Shown here: positions 16,466-24,077 of the stretch, one piece after another
How the letters are laid out: every line of letters starts with the position of its first letter
Numbering within the stretch: position 1 is the stretch's first letter
DNA from: Photobacterium piscicola
Lineage (GTDB): Bacteria > Pseudomonadota > Gammaproteobacteria > Enterobacterales > Vibrionaceae
DNA: 64,000 nucleotides
Assembly: GCF_900166965.1 (NCBI RefSeq)
Contig: NZ_FUZI01000003.1
Coordinates: forward strand, 434,001-498,000
Reading direction: 5' to 3'
Notes under the pieces: generated by a model
The model's input: only the letters and a program-made list of their open reading frames with translations
Databases searched by the model: none
Told to the model about the DNA's origin: nothing
Made by a program: the position numbers and the translations under genes

Positions 16466-18648
16466 ACACTTTCTGGAGCAATTGGGTTACATTATTGACC
16501 TTACTGTTTTTAATTTTTATGCTCATCGTCGTGGTGTATTATTGGCGAAAAAATCATACTGCAGATAAAGATAAAACAGTTGATAGTTTTGATAACATTC
16601 AAGAAAACGATGCTGCTGTTCCTAAGTTATTATTGTTCTCTTATGGCATTGCATTTCTATTCGCTGCTATATTTTTAGTGTTTTACCCTGGACTTGGTAA
16701 CTGGCAAGGCTTAATGGCATGGAAATCAACCAGTGAAGCTACTCAGCCTCATGCGACTGATTTAGAAGCACAAATCATACAAGCAAAACTCAACGACAGT
16801 TCATATCTGCAATTGAGCCAAGACGATACCATAGTAACCACGGGTAAAGCCCTGTTTCAAACCCATTGTGCCGCTTGTCATTTGAGTGAAGCGGAAGGTC
16901 AAACCCACTTTCCTAACTTAACTGATGATGTGTGGCTTTATGGCGGTACAGATAAAGATATTTATCACTCCATTACTCAAGGCCGTAATGGTGTTATGGC
17001 GGGTTGGAAAACTCTTCTATCTGCTGAAGATATCAATCATGTCGCCACTTATATTGCCTCGTTACAAGCTGATCGTATTCTTTCAGCATCAAGTTTTGCA
17101 TTACAGCAAGGTAAAACTGTCTTTAATAAAAACTGTACCAGTTGTCACGGTAGTGATGCAAAAGGCAATCAATTACTAGGTGCACCCAATTTAACCGATA
17201 ATATCTGGTTACATAATGGCAGTATTGAGGGCATTACGCATACCATAAACAATGGTCTTAATAATGTTATGCCAGCCTTTGCCCAGCAACTTTCTGATGC
17301 TGAAATTCAAGCATTAGGCGCCTATCTACGTCATCAAAATACTGTTCGTAAAACCGAAATTGCCCAATTAAACAAAGAGCAAATTACTCAAGGACAATAT
17401 CTCGCTTACGCTGGAGACTGCGTTGCTTGTCATACTGGTGAAGGTGGCGAATTATTTGGTGGCGGATTAGGTTTTGTTACTCCATTTGGTACATTGTATT
17501 CCACTAATATTTCATCGCACCCTGAATTTGGAATTGGTGATTACACATATACTGAGTTTTATGATGCTCTGCATAAAGGTAAAGGCAAACACGGCTATCT
17601 TTATCCTGCAATGCCCTACTCTTCTTATCAATACATCACTGATGCTGATACCAAAGCATTGTGGGTATACATGCAATCACTCGATTATGTGAATACTCGT
17701 AATTTAGATAACCAAATGATGTTTCCAAGTAATATTCGCTTAGGCTTATTAGGTTGGAATATCGCATTTCTTGATACCGACCCATTACAATATCCAGCCA
17801 ACAGCACTGAAACTTGGCGTCGGGGTAAATATTTAACCATGAGCTTAGGTCACTGTTCTGAGTGCCACACACCACGAAATATTGCTCAAGCGTTAATTGC
17901 CGATAAGCTCTTTCAAGGTAATTTAATTGATGGTTGGATGGCTCCTGATATTACCGCAACCGAGCTTTATCAAGATCGCTGGGATGTAAATTCACTGACT
18001 GATTTTCTTAAAACAGGCCATTCCGAAAAAGGCACCGCATTTGGTGGTATGGCGGAAGTGGTAAAAAACAGTACCCGCTATTTAACCCGTGAAGATGTCA
18101 GTGCTATTGCGGAATACCTTATTACAGGCGACAAATATAACGTATTAGATAAATCGGTTGGTCAAATTACACCACCAGGCTTTGGTGATTTAACACCAGC
18201 ACAAATAAATATTCAGAATCCTAATTTAGCTGAAGGTTCTGCCGATCAACAAACTAAAGATCAACAATTATATGGGCTGTACATTCAAACCTGTGGTGCT
18301 TGTCATGGTCCAGATGGTAAAGGTCGCGAAGGTATTGCACCAGCACTGCTTAATAATGGCATCATCATGCATAAAGATCCGTATGACACTATTGCCGTTA
18401 CTATTCGAGGCTTAATGCCAAACTTCTTAGAACAAGAAATAGATTTTATGCCAATGAGTAGTTTTAACACCGTTTTAAATGATGCTGATTTGGCTCAATT
18501 AATTACATTTGTACGTCAAAAATTAGGGGGAAGAAATATCCCTGTGACAGAAAAAGAGGTAACTAAAATTCGTCAAGATCTTATCAAAGCAGGATTTGCA
18601 GGCAATATTCATAATATGACCCAACCGATAAATGAGGCTCCTGAATAA
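16462..18648 (+). CDS. Five-haem CcoP-like subunit: CcoP fused to an alcohol-dehydrogenase-type cytochrome c
   Basis: 728 residues, over twice the usual CcoP length. Two N-terminal membrane segments (about 8-30 and 55-77) are followed by two CcoP-type haem domains (Cys136AACH140, Cys225TSCH229). The remainder resembles the three-haem subunit II of membrane-bound alcohol or gluconate dehydrogenases, with haem sites Cys320VACH324, Cys465SECH469 and Cys611GACH615 and the family phrase GDCVACHTGEGGELFGGG. The reading frame is continuous, so it is a genuine fusion rather than adjacent genes. It would accept electrons in the periplasm and hand them to CcoO/CcoN. The dehydrogenase that might feed the distal haems is not in this window. 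Confidence 0.88.
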   Translation: MNTFWSNWVTLLTLLFLIFMLIVVVYYWRKNHTADKDKTVDSFDNIQENDAAVPKLLLFSYGIAFLFAAIFLVFYPGLGNWQGLMAWKSTSEATQPHATDLEAQIIQAKLNDSSYLQLSQDDTIVTTGKALFQTHCAACHLSEAEGQTHFPNLTDDVWLYGGTDKDIYHSITQGRNGVMAGWKTLLSAEDINHVATYIASLQADRILSASSFALQQGKTVFNKNCTSCHGSDAKGNQLLGAPNLTDNIWLHNGSIEGITHTINNGLNNVMPAFAQQLSDAEIQALGAYLRHQNTVRKTEIAQLNKEQITQGQYLAYAGDCVACHTGEGGELFGGGLGFVTPFGTLYSTNISSHPEFGIGDYTYTEFYDALHKGKGKHGYLYPAMPYSSYQYITDADTKALWVYMQSLDYVNTRNLDNQMMFPSNIRLGLLGWNIAFLDTDPLQYPANSTETWRRGKYLTMSLGHCSECHTPRNIAQALIADKLFQGNLIDGWMAPDITATELYQDRWDVNSLTDFLKTGHSEKGTAFGGMAEVVKNSTRYLTREDVSAIAEYLITGDKYNVLDKSVGQITPPGFGDLTPAQINIQNPNLAEGSADQQTKDQQLYGLYIQTCGACHGPDGKGREGIAPALLNNGIIMHKDPYDTIAVTIRGLMPNFLEQEIDFMPMSSFNTVLNDADLAQLITFVRQKLGGRNIPVTEKEVTKIRQDLIKAGFAGNIHNMTQPINEAPE

Positions 18649-18683
18649 CGAAACAATATGCAACAATAACGAAATAAGCATAC

Positions 18684-18713
18684 GCTAACTGATTGAAACT
18701 ATAATCAGTTAGC
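18684..18713 (+). terminator. Hairpin after the oxidase operon
   Basis: Perfect 11-bp stem GCTAACTGATT/AATCAGTTAGC (18684-18694 and 18703-18713). No strong T run follows, so termination may be inefficient or rely on other factors. Confidence 0.6.
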
Positions 18714-18804
18714 TGAGCTGCTGTATTTTAAACCTATTACACAATTTAGCATTATTTTTTATTGCTTGTGAGAAATATCTAGGTATAGTCAAGACTAATC
18801 CTTT

Positions 18805-18970
18805 GAGTAGAGGCGCGCTGCCTAAAAGTATTCGGTTGGAGGGAGATCCCCAATGAGAGCCGAAGAAAGGAGTCAGCGCCGAAGTAATTATTGAGTCATC
18901 AATAATCGCTGGTTCTGTATTTAATAAGTACAGAACTGCCATAGTTATGTTGTCTATGGAGCGCTACCCT
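18805..18970 (+). ncRNA. Lysine riboswitch (L box) aptamer
   Basis: The core matches the known lysine aptamer from E. coli lysC in order: AGAGGCGCGCTGCC (18809-18822), AAAAGTA (18824-18830), GGTTGGAGG then GATCCCCAA, GGAGTCAGCGCCGAAG (18869-18884), a hairpin, then GCTGGTTCTG (18908-18917) with its complementary CAGAACTGCC (18931-18940), and a final CCATAG/CTATGG hairpin (18939-18959). Closing strands GTAG and CTAC (18807-18810 and 18964-18967) give the P1 base. It lies immediately upstream of an NhaC-family transporter on the same strand, a known lysine-riboswitch target. Binding of lysine would lower its expression. Confidence 0.93.
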
Positions 18971-19057
18971 AAGGGATAAGAAGTATTATTTCTAAAGAAA
19001 TCTGTTTCTCTATCCTTTCGGTAGATCTCCACCTTATTATAGGTGTTTAAGAGATCC
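18971..19057 (+). promoter_or_regulatory. Expression platform of the lysine riboswitch
   Basis: Two alternative pairings are visible: AAGGGATA (18970-18977) with TATCCTTT about 40 bases on, and GATCTC-CACCT (19024-19034) with AGGTG...GAGATC (19041-19056), the latter covering the ribosome site just before ATG 19058. This suggests control of translation initiation; no T-run terminator was seen. Confidence 0.65.
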
Positions 19058-20647
19058 ATGAATTTAGTTCAATATTCTGATTCATTATTATCAGTAGTTC
19101 CCGCACTACTGGCAGTTATTCTTGCAATTACTACCCGCCGCGTATTGTTATCTTTAGGCGTGGGCATTGTTGCAGGATCAATCCTTCTAAATAATTTCAA
19201 CCCACTCGCAGCACTACAATATCTTTTACATCAAATTCTTGGCTTAGTTTGGGCTGATGGTGCGATCAATACCAGTAACGTTAACATGTTATTATTTATG
19301 TTATTACTCGGTGGTTTGATTAGCTTAATGACCGCAACAGGCGCAACCAAGGCATTTGCTGAATGGGGTGTTCGTCGCTGTAAAGATCGTCGCAGTGCCA
19401 ATATCTTAACGGGTATGATGGTATTTGCCTTTTTTATTGATGACTTCTTCCACAGCTTATCTGTTGGACCTATTTGTCGCCCCGTAACTGACCGTTTTCA
19501 AATTTCACGTGCAAAATTAGCTTACCTGTTAGATTCAACCGCAGCACCTGTATGTGTTATTACCCCTATTTCATCGTGGGGCGCCTATATCATTGCGATC
19601 CTTGGTGGTATTTTGGTGACCAACGATATTACTGAAACGAGTCCGATTTCATTATTCGTACAGATGATTCCAATGAATCTGTATGCTGTGTTTACCTTAT
19701 TAATGGTGCTTGTGGTTATCACGTTCCAACTTGATATTGGTCCAATGCGTAAGCACGAAGAGCGCGCACGTGACGGCCAACTTTGGGATGAATCAAAAGG
19801 TCACCCAAAAGGGCTAGAAATCACCACAGAAGGTGAAGGTAATGGCACCATGATTGATATGGTCTTACCGATTCTTACTCTGACTGTTTCTAGCGTTGTG
19901 TTTATGATCATCAGTGGCGCAGAAGTTTTAGCCGCTAAAGGTCTGGCATTTAGCTTAATTGGCTCAATCGAGCATACAGATGTAGGTTCATCATTAGTGT
20001 ATGCCGCATTATGTAGTCTTGTAGTATCCATTGTGTTAGCACTGCGCTTAAAGTTGCCACTAAAGACATGGTTAACAGCTGCACCTCAAGGTGTTCAAGC
20101 GATGATGCCAGCAATTATCATTCTGTTATTTGCATGGACAATTGGTACTGTTGTCAGCGATATGGAAACTGGCCAATACTTAGCATCATTAACAAAATAT
20201 GGCCTACCTGTTGAGTTACTGCCTGCATTAGTGTTCTTACTTTCATGTGGTATGTCTTTTGCGACCGGCACTAGTTGGGGTACATTTGGTATCATGCTGC
20301 CATTGGCAGGTGATATGGCGATTGCAAGTGATGTTAACTTATTAATGCCTATGCTATCAGCAGTATTAGCAGGTTCTGTCTTTGGTGATCACAGTTCACC
20401 GATTTCAAGCACCAGTATTTTGTCAGCAACAGGTGCAGGCAGTCATCACATGGATCACGTTATGACGCAGTTACCTTACGCATTAACTGTCGCTTTCGGT
20501 GCTTTCCTTGGCTACCTTGCAATGGGTATAACAGGCTCAACCATTATCGGTATTGCAGTAAGTTCAGTCTGGTTCATCGGTTGTTGTGTCTACCATGTGC
20601 GCCAAGATAAGAAACAACAACTCGTTGTAGCGACACAAACTCATTAA
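19058..20647 (+). CDS. lysW: NhaC-family transporter, predicted lysine transporter LysW
   Basis: 529 residues from ATG 19058; a GTG at 19043 lies inside the riboswitch stem and is not chosen. About 11-12 membrane segments of the NhaC Na+/H+ antiporter superfamily are present, with GTSWGTFGIMLPLAG and DHSSPISSTSILSATGAG as the conserved discontinuous-helix motifs. NhaC homologues behind lysine riboswitches have been predicted to be lysine transporters (LysW), and this gene sits directly behind such an element. Regulation by lysine is read from the DNA; the substrate is inferred from it. A Na+/H+ antiporter role alone is the alternative. Confidence 0.85.
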   Translation: MNLVQYSDSLLSVVPALLAVILAITTRRVLLSLGVGIVAGSILLNNFNPLAALQYLLHQILGLVWADGAINTSNVNMLLFMLLLGGLISLMTATGATKAFAEWGVRRCKDRRSANILTGMMVFAFFIDDFFHSLSVGPICRPVTDRFQISRAKLAYLLDSTAAPVCVITPISSWGAYIIAILGGILVTNDITETSPISLFVQMIPMNLYAVFTLLMVLVVITFQLDIGPMRKHEERARDGQLWDESKGHPKGLEITTEGEGNGTMIDMVLPILTLTVSSVVFMIISGAEVLAAKGLAFSLIGSIEHTDVGSSLVYAALCSLVVSIVLALRLKLPLKTWLTAAPQGVQAMMPAIIILLFAWTIGTVVSDMETGQYLASLTKYGLPVELLPALVFLLSCGMSFATGTSWGTFGIMLPLAGDMAIASDVNLLMPMLSAVLAGSVFGDHSSPISSTSILSATGAGSHHMDHVMTQLPYALTVAFGAFLGYLAMGITGSTIIGIAVSSVWFIGCCVYHVRQDKKQQLVVATQTH

Positions 20648-20747
20648 CAACAACCGCTATTAACGATAATCCTCGTTCGTTTTCGTGCTTATTTGATTTA
20701 TTCTATAGCACTAAACCGCGGGGATTTTTTTGATCAGGAGAGAAATA

Positions 20748-21188
20748 ATGGAATATTTACACACTATGGTACGTGTCAGTGATTTAGATGCCTCACTGGA
20801 CTTTTACTGCAATAAATTAGGGTTAGTTGAAACAAATAGAAAAGAAAGTGAACGTGGGCGTTTTACATTAGTATTTTTAGCCGCACCCGCTCAAGTACAA
20901 ACGGCGGCTCAAACACAATCGCCATTATTAGAATTAACCTACAATTGGGATGCTGAAGCCTATACTGGCGGCCGTAATTTTGGTCATCTTGCATTTCGTG
21001 TTGATGATATTTATCAATTATGCCAACACTTACAAGACAGCGGCGTGACGATTAATCGCCCACCCCGTGATGGTCATATGGCTTTTGTCCGTTCGCCTGA
21101 TGGTATTTCAATTGAATTACTGCAAAAAGGTGAGCCGTTATCCCCTGCTGAACCGTGGGTTTCACAAGCTAACATTGGTGAATGGTAA
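20748..21188 (+). CDS. Glyoxalase I family protein (lactoylglutathione lyase-like)
   Basis: 146 residues from ATG 20748 with CAGGAGA upstream; an in-frame start at 20730 overlaps that site. Vicinal oxygen chelate fold with the expected metal ligands: His5 in YLHTMVR, a Glu in LLELTYNW, His in NFGHLAFRV and Glu in ISIELLQ. The sequence [10 protein letters not shown] and the NW/GHLAF motifs fit GloA, which isomerises the methylglyoxal-glutathione hemithioacetal to S-lactoylglutathione in the cytoplasm. It may be a paralogue of the main gloA. It follows lysW by 100 bases and has its own ribosome site. Confidence 0.85.
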   Translation: MEYLHTMVRVSDLDASLDFYCNKLGLVETNRKESERGRFTLVFLAAPAQVQTAAQTQSPLLELTYNWDAEAYTGGRNFGHLAFRVDDIYQLCQHLQDSGVTINRPPRDGHMAFVRSPDGISIELLQKGEPLSPAEPWVSQANIGEW

Positions 21189-21192
21189 CCAT

Positions 21193-21244
21193 TAATCAAT
21201 GCTGCCACAGGCATATCCCGTATTCCTGTGGCGATCATTGATTA
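21193..21244. terminator. Large hairpin between the convergent glyoxalase and qnr genes
   Basis: Long inverted repeat: TAATCAAT (21193-21200) with ATTGATTA (21237-21244), and inside it GCCACAGG with CCTGTGGC. It lies between two convergent genes and can serve both, although T runs are short. Confidence 0.75.
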
Positions 21245-21254
21245 GCATAACTAT

Positions 21255-21905
21255 TTATAAAACAACGATACCTAAATTACCTAATAGTTGCTCTTGTTGC
21301 CAATCACAAATTTGAGCCCCTTCCAAAGACACTCGGCGAACATCAACATTATCAAGATCAACATGGCATAGGTTAGCTTCATTAAATATCGCTTGTTGCC
21401 ATTGCTCACTTGAAAATTCACCACGGCTTAAATCAGAACCTTTAAATGACACGCCGATTAAATTAGCGCCACGCCAACGGTTTTCAAATAGCTCACATTT
21501 TTCAAGCATCACACTTTCTAAGTTGGCATAGCTCAAATCACATCCAGAAATAAATGCCGAACAAAAAAAAGAATTATGCGTAATGTAATTAGCAAAAGAC
21601 GCATAATGGAAATCAGCACCTTTAAGATTACATTGGTGCAATTCAATACCAAAGCATTGTGCGTTACGAAAATTTGCCATCGCTAAATTACAACCTTTAA
21701 AACTGGCATCTTTTAATTTCGTATAAGCAAAACTGCAACCGTCAGTCTCTCCTGCTTCAATAAAGCTACAATCAATAAAACAAGCATCGGTTAAATTTGC
21801 ACGTGAAAAATCACAGCGAAAAAACTGACATTGTTCAAAGGTTGCTTCACTTAAATCTTGATGGGAAAAGACTTCGCCATCGAATTGTTTTTTTGCAACA
21901 TGCAT
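21255..21905 (-). CDS. qnr: Qnr-type pentapeptide repeat protein (chromosomal)
   Basis: 216 residues from ATG 21905; the codon before it (TTG 21908) is in frame but lacks support. The whole chain is a right-handed pentapeptide helix of A(D/N)LXX-like repeats, and its length and landmark phrases match Qnr: NFRNAQCFGIEL at the mid-hinge Gly, FCSAFISGCDLSYANL, EKCELFENRW, GSDLSRGEFS and the C-terminal dimer segment ICDWQQEQLL. Qnr proteins mimic DNA and protect DNA gyrase and topoisomerase IV from quinolones. Vibrionaceae chromosomes are known reservoirs of such genes. No integron or insertion sequence borders it, so it appears native. Actual resistance cannot be judged from sequence. Confidence 0.92.
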   Translation of the reverse strand: MHVAKKQFDGEVFSHQDLSEATFEQCQFFRCDFSRANLTDACFIDCSFIEAGETDGCSFAYTKLKDASFKGCNLAMANFRNAQCFGIELHQCNLKGADFHYASFANYITHNSFFCSAFISGCDLSYANLESVMLEKCELFENRWRGANLIGVSFKGSDLSRGEFSSEQWQQAIFNEANLCHVDLDNVDVRRVSLEGAQICDWQQEQLLGNLGIVVL

Positions 21906-22133
21906 CAATTATTACTCTATTAATGTCTAAAAACAGCCCTATATTAATAACAAAAAACCATTAATTACCAGTAAAAACAGTGAACTAATAAATATTTTTT
22001 TACATTAGCTTAAATAGCTAAATCTCGCGTTTTTAAGGGGTGCTAGTCATGTTATTTAAAATAAAATGCATGAACGTTTATTGTTTTTATTAACGCCTAA
22101 CAAAGGCGCTATTAGGGTGTTATAAATAGACAT
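21906..22133. promoter_or_regulatory. Region upstream of qnr
   Basis: AT-rich; presumably contains the qnr promoter on the minus strand. I looked for a LexA box (CTGT-N8-ACAG) because some qnr genes are SOS-controlled. None was found; the nearest is CTGTTTTTAGACAT on the minus strand, with wrong spacing. Confidence 0.4.
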
Positions 22134-22186
22134 AAAAAAACAGCCGCTGGTATTGATCAATAATCAATAGCAGCAGCTGTTTTTTC
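22134..22186 (-). terminator. Terminator of the cystatin-like lipoprotein gene (bidirectional shape)
   Basis: A hairpin with outer stem AAAAAACAGC/GCTGTTTTTT and inner repeat TATTGAT/ATCAATA. Read on the minus strand it ends in a U run (the A run at 22134-22140), so it terminates the gene at 22219. Confidence 0.85.
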
Positions 22187-22218
22187 ATTAGAGGTTGCGG
22201 TTAAATAATAACCACACG

Positions 22219-22617
22219 CTATAAATGATTAGGCACATCACAATTTGAAGCAGCGCCAACTTTCTTGTTTACTGATTCAACAGTGTAAGTGTTTTTTAAA
22301 CTACGGAAAACTTTAGCGGTATAAACGTCATGATTTTCGATTGAAAATGTAACGTTGTAATTCATACCAGCAACAACTTGTTGAGTAACATGAATAACAT
22401 TTTTTAACTGATGATCACCAGCAATGTCTTTTACTGCGGCTTGTGCTGCAGCCGTTACTTCAGGTGTGATTTCACCTTGTTGCCAGCCACCAGGAATTGC
22501 GTGAGTATAGTCACAGCCCGTTTGCATATTTGCCTCGTTAGTCGTTTTAACATCTTGTGCACTACACGCCACTAACGCTAATGAACCCAAAGCAACAACC
22601 AGAAGTTTCTTATTCAT
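22219..22617 (-). CDS. Cystatin-like lipoprotein (putative cysteine-protease inhibitor)
   Basis: 132 residues. A lipoprotein signal ends in the lipobox LVAC with lipidated Cys18. The mature part shows cystatin features: a Gly-Gly pair (Gly43-Gly44, in PGGWQ), an amphipathic helix region (TPEVTAAAQAAVKDI), and the QxVxG inhibitory loop Gln80-Val-Val-Ala-Gly84, followed by the beta strand NYNVTFSIE. Two further cysteines (Cys35 and one near the end in SNCDVP) could form a disulfide. Cystatins inhibit papain-like proteases. A surface or periplasmic role is inferred; the target is unknown. Confidence 0.78.
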   Translation of the reverse strand: MNKKLLVVALGSLALVACSAQDVKTTNEANMQTGCDYTHAIPGGWQQGEITPEVTAAAQAAVKDIAGDHQLKNVIHVTQQVVAGMNYNVTFSIENHDVYTAKVFRSLKNTYTVESVNKKVGAASNCDVPNHL

Positions 22618-22708
22618 GACTTTTCCTATTTATAGTAGACATCTCTATAACAACATAAAAACAGTGTTCATTGCAAATAAAATTGAAAAAAAAGCTTAAT
22701 TTGCAACT

Positions 22709-23050
22709 TTACACTACATATTTCCGATAAGATTGCTGATTAATATCTTCAATCTCCACACTAATGGCAATATCAGAATGAAACATAGAAGCGACATTAT
22801 GCAATATCAATTCAGATAACATATCTTTCTGCTGTTCAGAACGGCCGGGTAAAATACGTAATGTAATATGCACAAATGGCTTGGCTGTTGTTCCCGTTCG
22901 ATAAATCTCATAAGGAACAAGGCGAGTTTTTATGTCTTCTTCTTCAAAAATACCTGAACTAAAAATAGAAAAATGCGCGGTAGTCATTAATTCATTTAAA
23001 TCAATGTCGTTTTCTAAATCCTTGGCATATTCCACGATACAATGTGGCAT
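22709..23050 (-). CDS. 5-carboxymethyl-2-hydroxymuconate isomerase family protein (HpaF-like)
   Basis: 113 residues. The N-terminus MPHCIVEYAKDLE matches the CHMI branch of the tautomerase superfamily, in which Pro2 becomes the catalytic N-terminal proline after Met removal. Family enzymes isomerise 5-carboxymethyl-2-hydroxymuconate in homoprotocatechuate degradation. No other hpa genes are nearby, so the true substrate here is uncertain. The ribosome site AGGGAG is well placed before ATG 23050. The protein is a little short of the roughly 126 residues of the enterobacterial enzyme. Confidence 0.85.
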   Translation of the reverse strand: MPHCIVEYAKDLENDIDLNELMTTAHFSIFSSGIFEEEDIKTRLVPYEIYRTGTTAKPFVHITLRILPGRSEQQKDMLSELILHNVASMFHSDIAISVEIEDINQQSYRKYVV

Positions 23051-23278
23051 ATTGTTACTCCCTCTTTAGTACAGCTAATATTTTGTAACACTAGCGCTGA
23101 ATAAATATCATAACCACTTAATATCGCTAATATTAGTTTACCAAATTAGATTTTAGTCACTAATGTATCAATCTGTGAGCAATGCCAAATTATCACCTTG
23201 TGAGATTACAAACGAAATCAAGAATAACAGCTAAAAATTATCTTTATTTCGACTGTAATATACGAACAAACTATAGTA

Positions 23279-23749
23279 TTAATTTACAGTAGATGAATTC
23301 GCAGCCTTTGTTGCTTGAGCTGGCGTCATTTGACCAAATAACGTATCCATCATAAAACCAATTCGTTTGCTCGCATTACCAAATTTATTAGGGTTAGCGG
23401 TGTAAGGTACCTTAAACTTAATATCACCAACTCTTTGACCACCTTGGTATGCTTTTATCTCCGCATCTTTTAAATACAAAGCAAGATCCCAGCCCCAATG
23501 CCCTTCATATTCAATCGTTAATTTATTCAAATCATGCTTTGAATTATCAGGGGAAATAATGTACGAATAGTTATTATCTTGAAGCCAAACTTTTATTGTA
23601 TCGAGAAATCCAGCACGAGTATCATTATCCTGAACAATAACAACCTCTGGTTTAATATTTGTTATTGGCACAGAACTACCAGTATAACGAGGTGAACCAC
23701 AACCAATTAATGTTAAAGAAATAGTGGAAAGTAATAATATTTTTTTCAT
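23279..23749 (-). CDS. Lipoprotein of unknown function, possibly the Sbal_3080 family
   Basis: 156 residues. The signal ends in a lipobox with Cys17 (LTLIGCGS). The mature part has an alpha/beta pattern with WGWDLALYLKDAEIKAY and no catalytic motif I can name. It resembles the conserved Shewanella/Vibrio family named Sbal_3080, from memory and without a search. Likely anchored in the outer membrane facing the periplasm. Confidence 0.65.
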   Translation of the reverse strand: MKKILLLSTISLTLIGCGSPRYTGSSVPITNIKPEVVIVQDNDTRAGFLDTIKVWLQDNNYSYIISPDNSKHDLNKLTIEYEGHWGWDLALYLKDAEIKAYQGGQRVGDIKFKVPYTANPNKFGNASKRIGFMMDTLFGQMTPAQATKAANSSTVN

Positions 23750-24077
23750 CTAATAAGTCTTATTAATTAATACATTATTAAAAATAGGCCGCAATTAAAG
23801 CCCGTAAAGATCTAGACAAGATTATCCTCATACGCAACTTGTTTTAGTTAAAATAAATAATGTATCTCTTTAATCTTGGACAGCCATATATTTTAGTTCT
23901 TAAAAAACGATCTTAAAAAATAATTTATTCCACTAGCAATAAACTCTCGAATCTAAAATTTACGACTTATTATTTGAATTATCCGTTAAATCAATTCTCT
24001 TTCTATATTTCAGGATCAACAAAGCCCACAATCCTAACGGTTATTGCGGTATTTGCATTCGATTATAAAAACTATGT
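23750..24077. other. Intergenic stretch holding the left element end
   Basis: About 330 bases without a gene. It contains the left inverted-repeat copy TGGACAGCCATA at 23877-23888 and a short direct repeat TCTTAAAAAA (about 23899 and 23911). Confidence 0.5.
23877..23888 (+). repeat. Left inverted repeat of the candidate element
   Basis: TGGACAGCCATA, identical to the reverse complement of 25146-25157. Contains a mini-hairpin TGG-ACAG-CCA. Confidence 0.7.

Noticed and set aside
18709..18942. Minus-strand open frame of 77 codons between the oxidase operon and lysW
   Set aside because: It is the antisense of the lysine riboswitch aptamer; the conserved plus-strand RNA explains the sequence.
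21906..22133. LexA/SOS box upstream of qnr
   Set aside because: Only CTGTTTTTAGACAT was found; the half-sites are wrongly spaced and imperfect.
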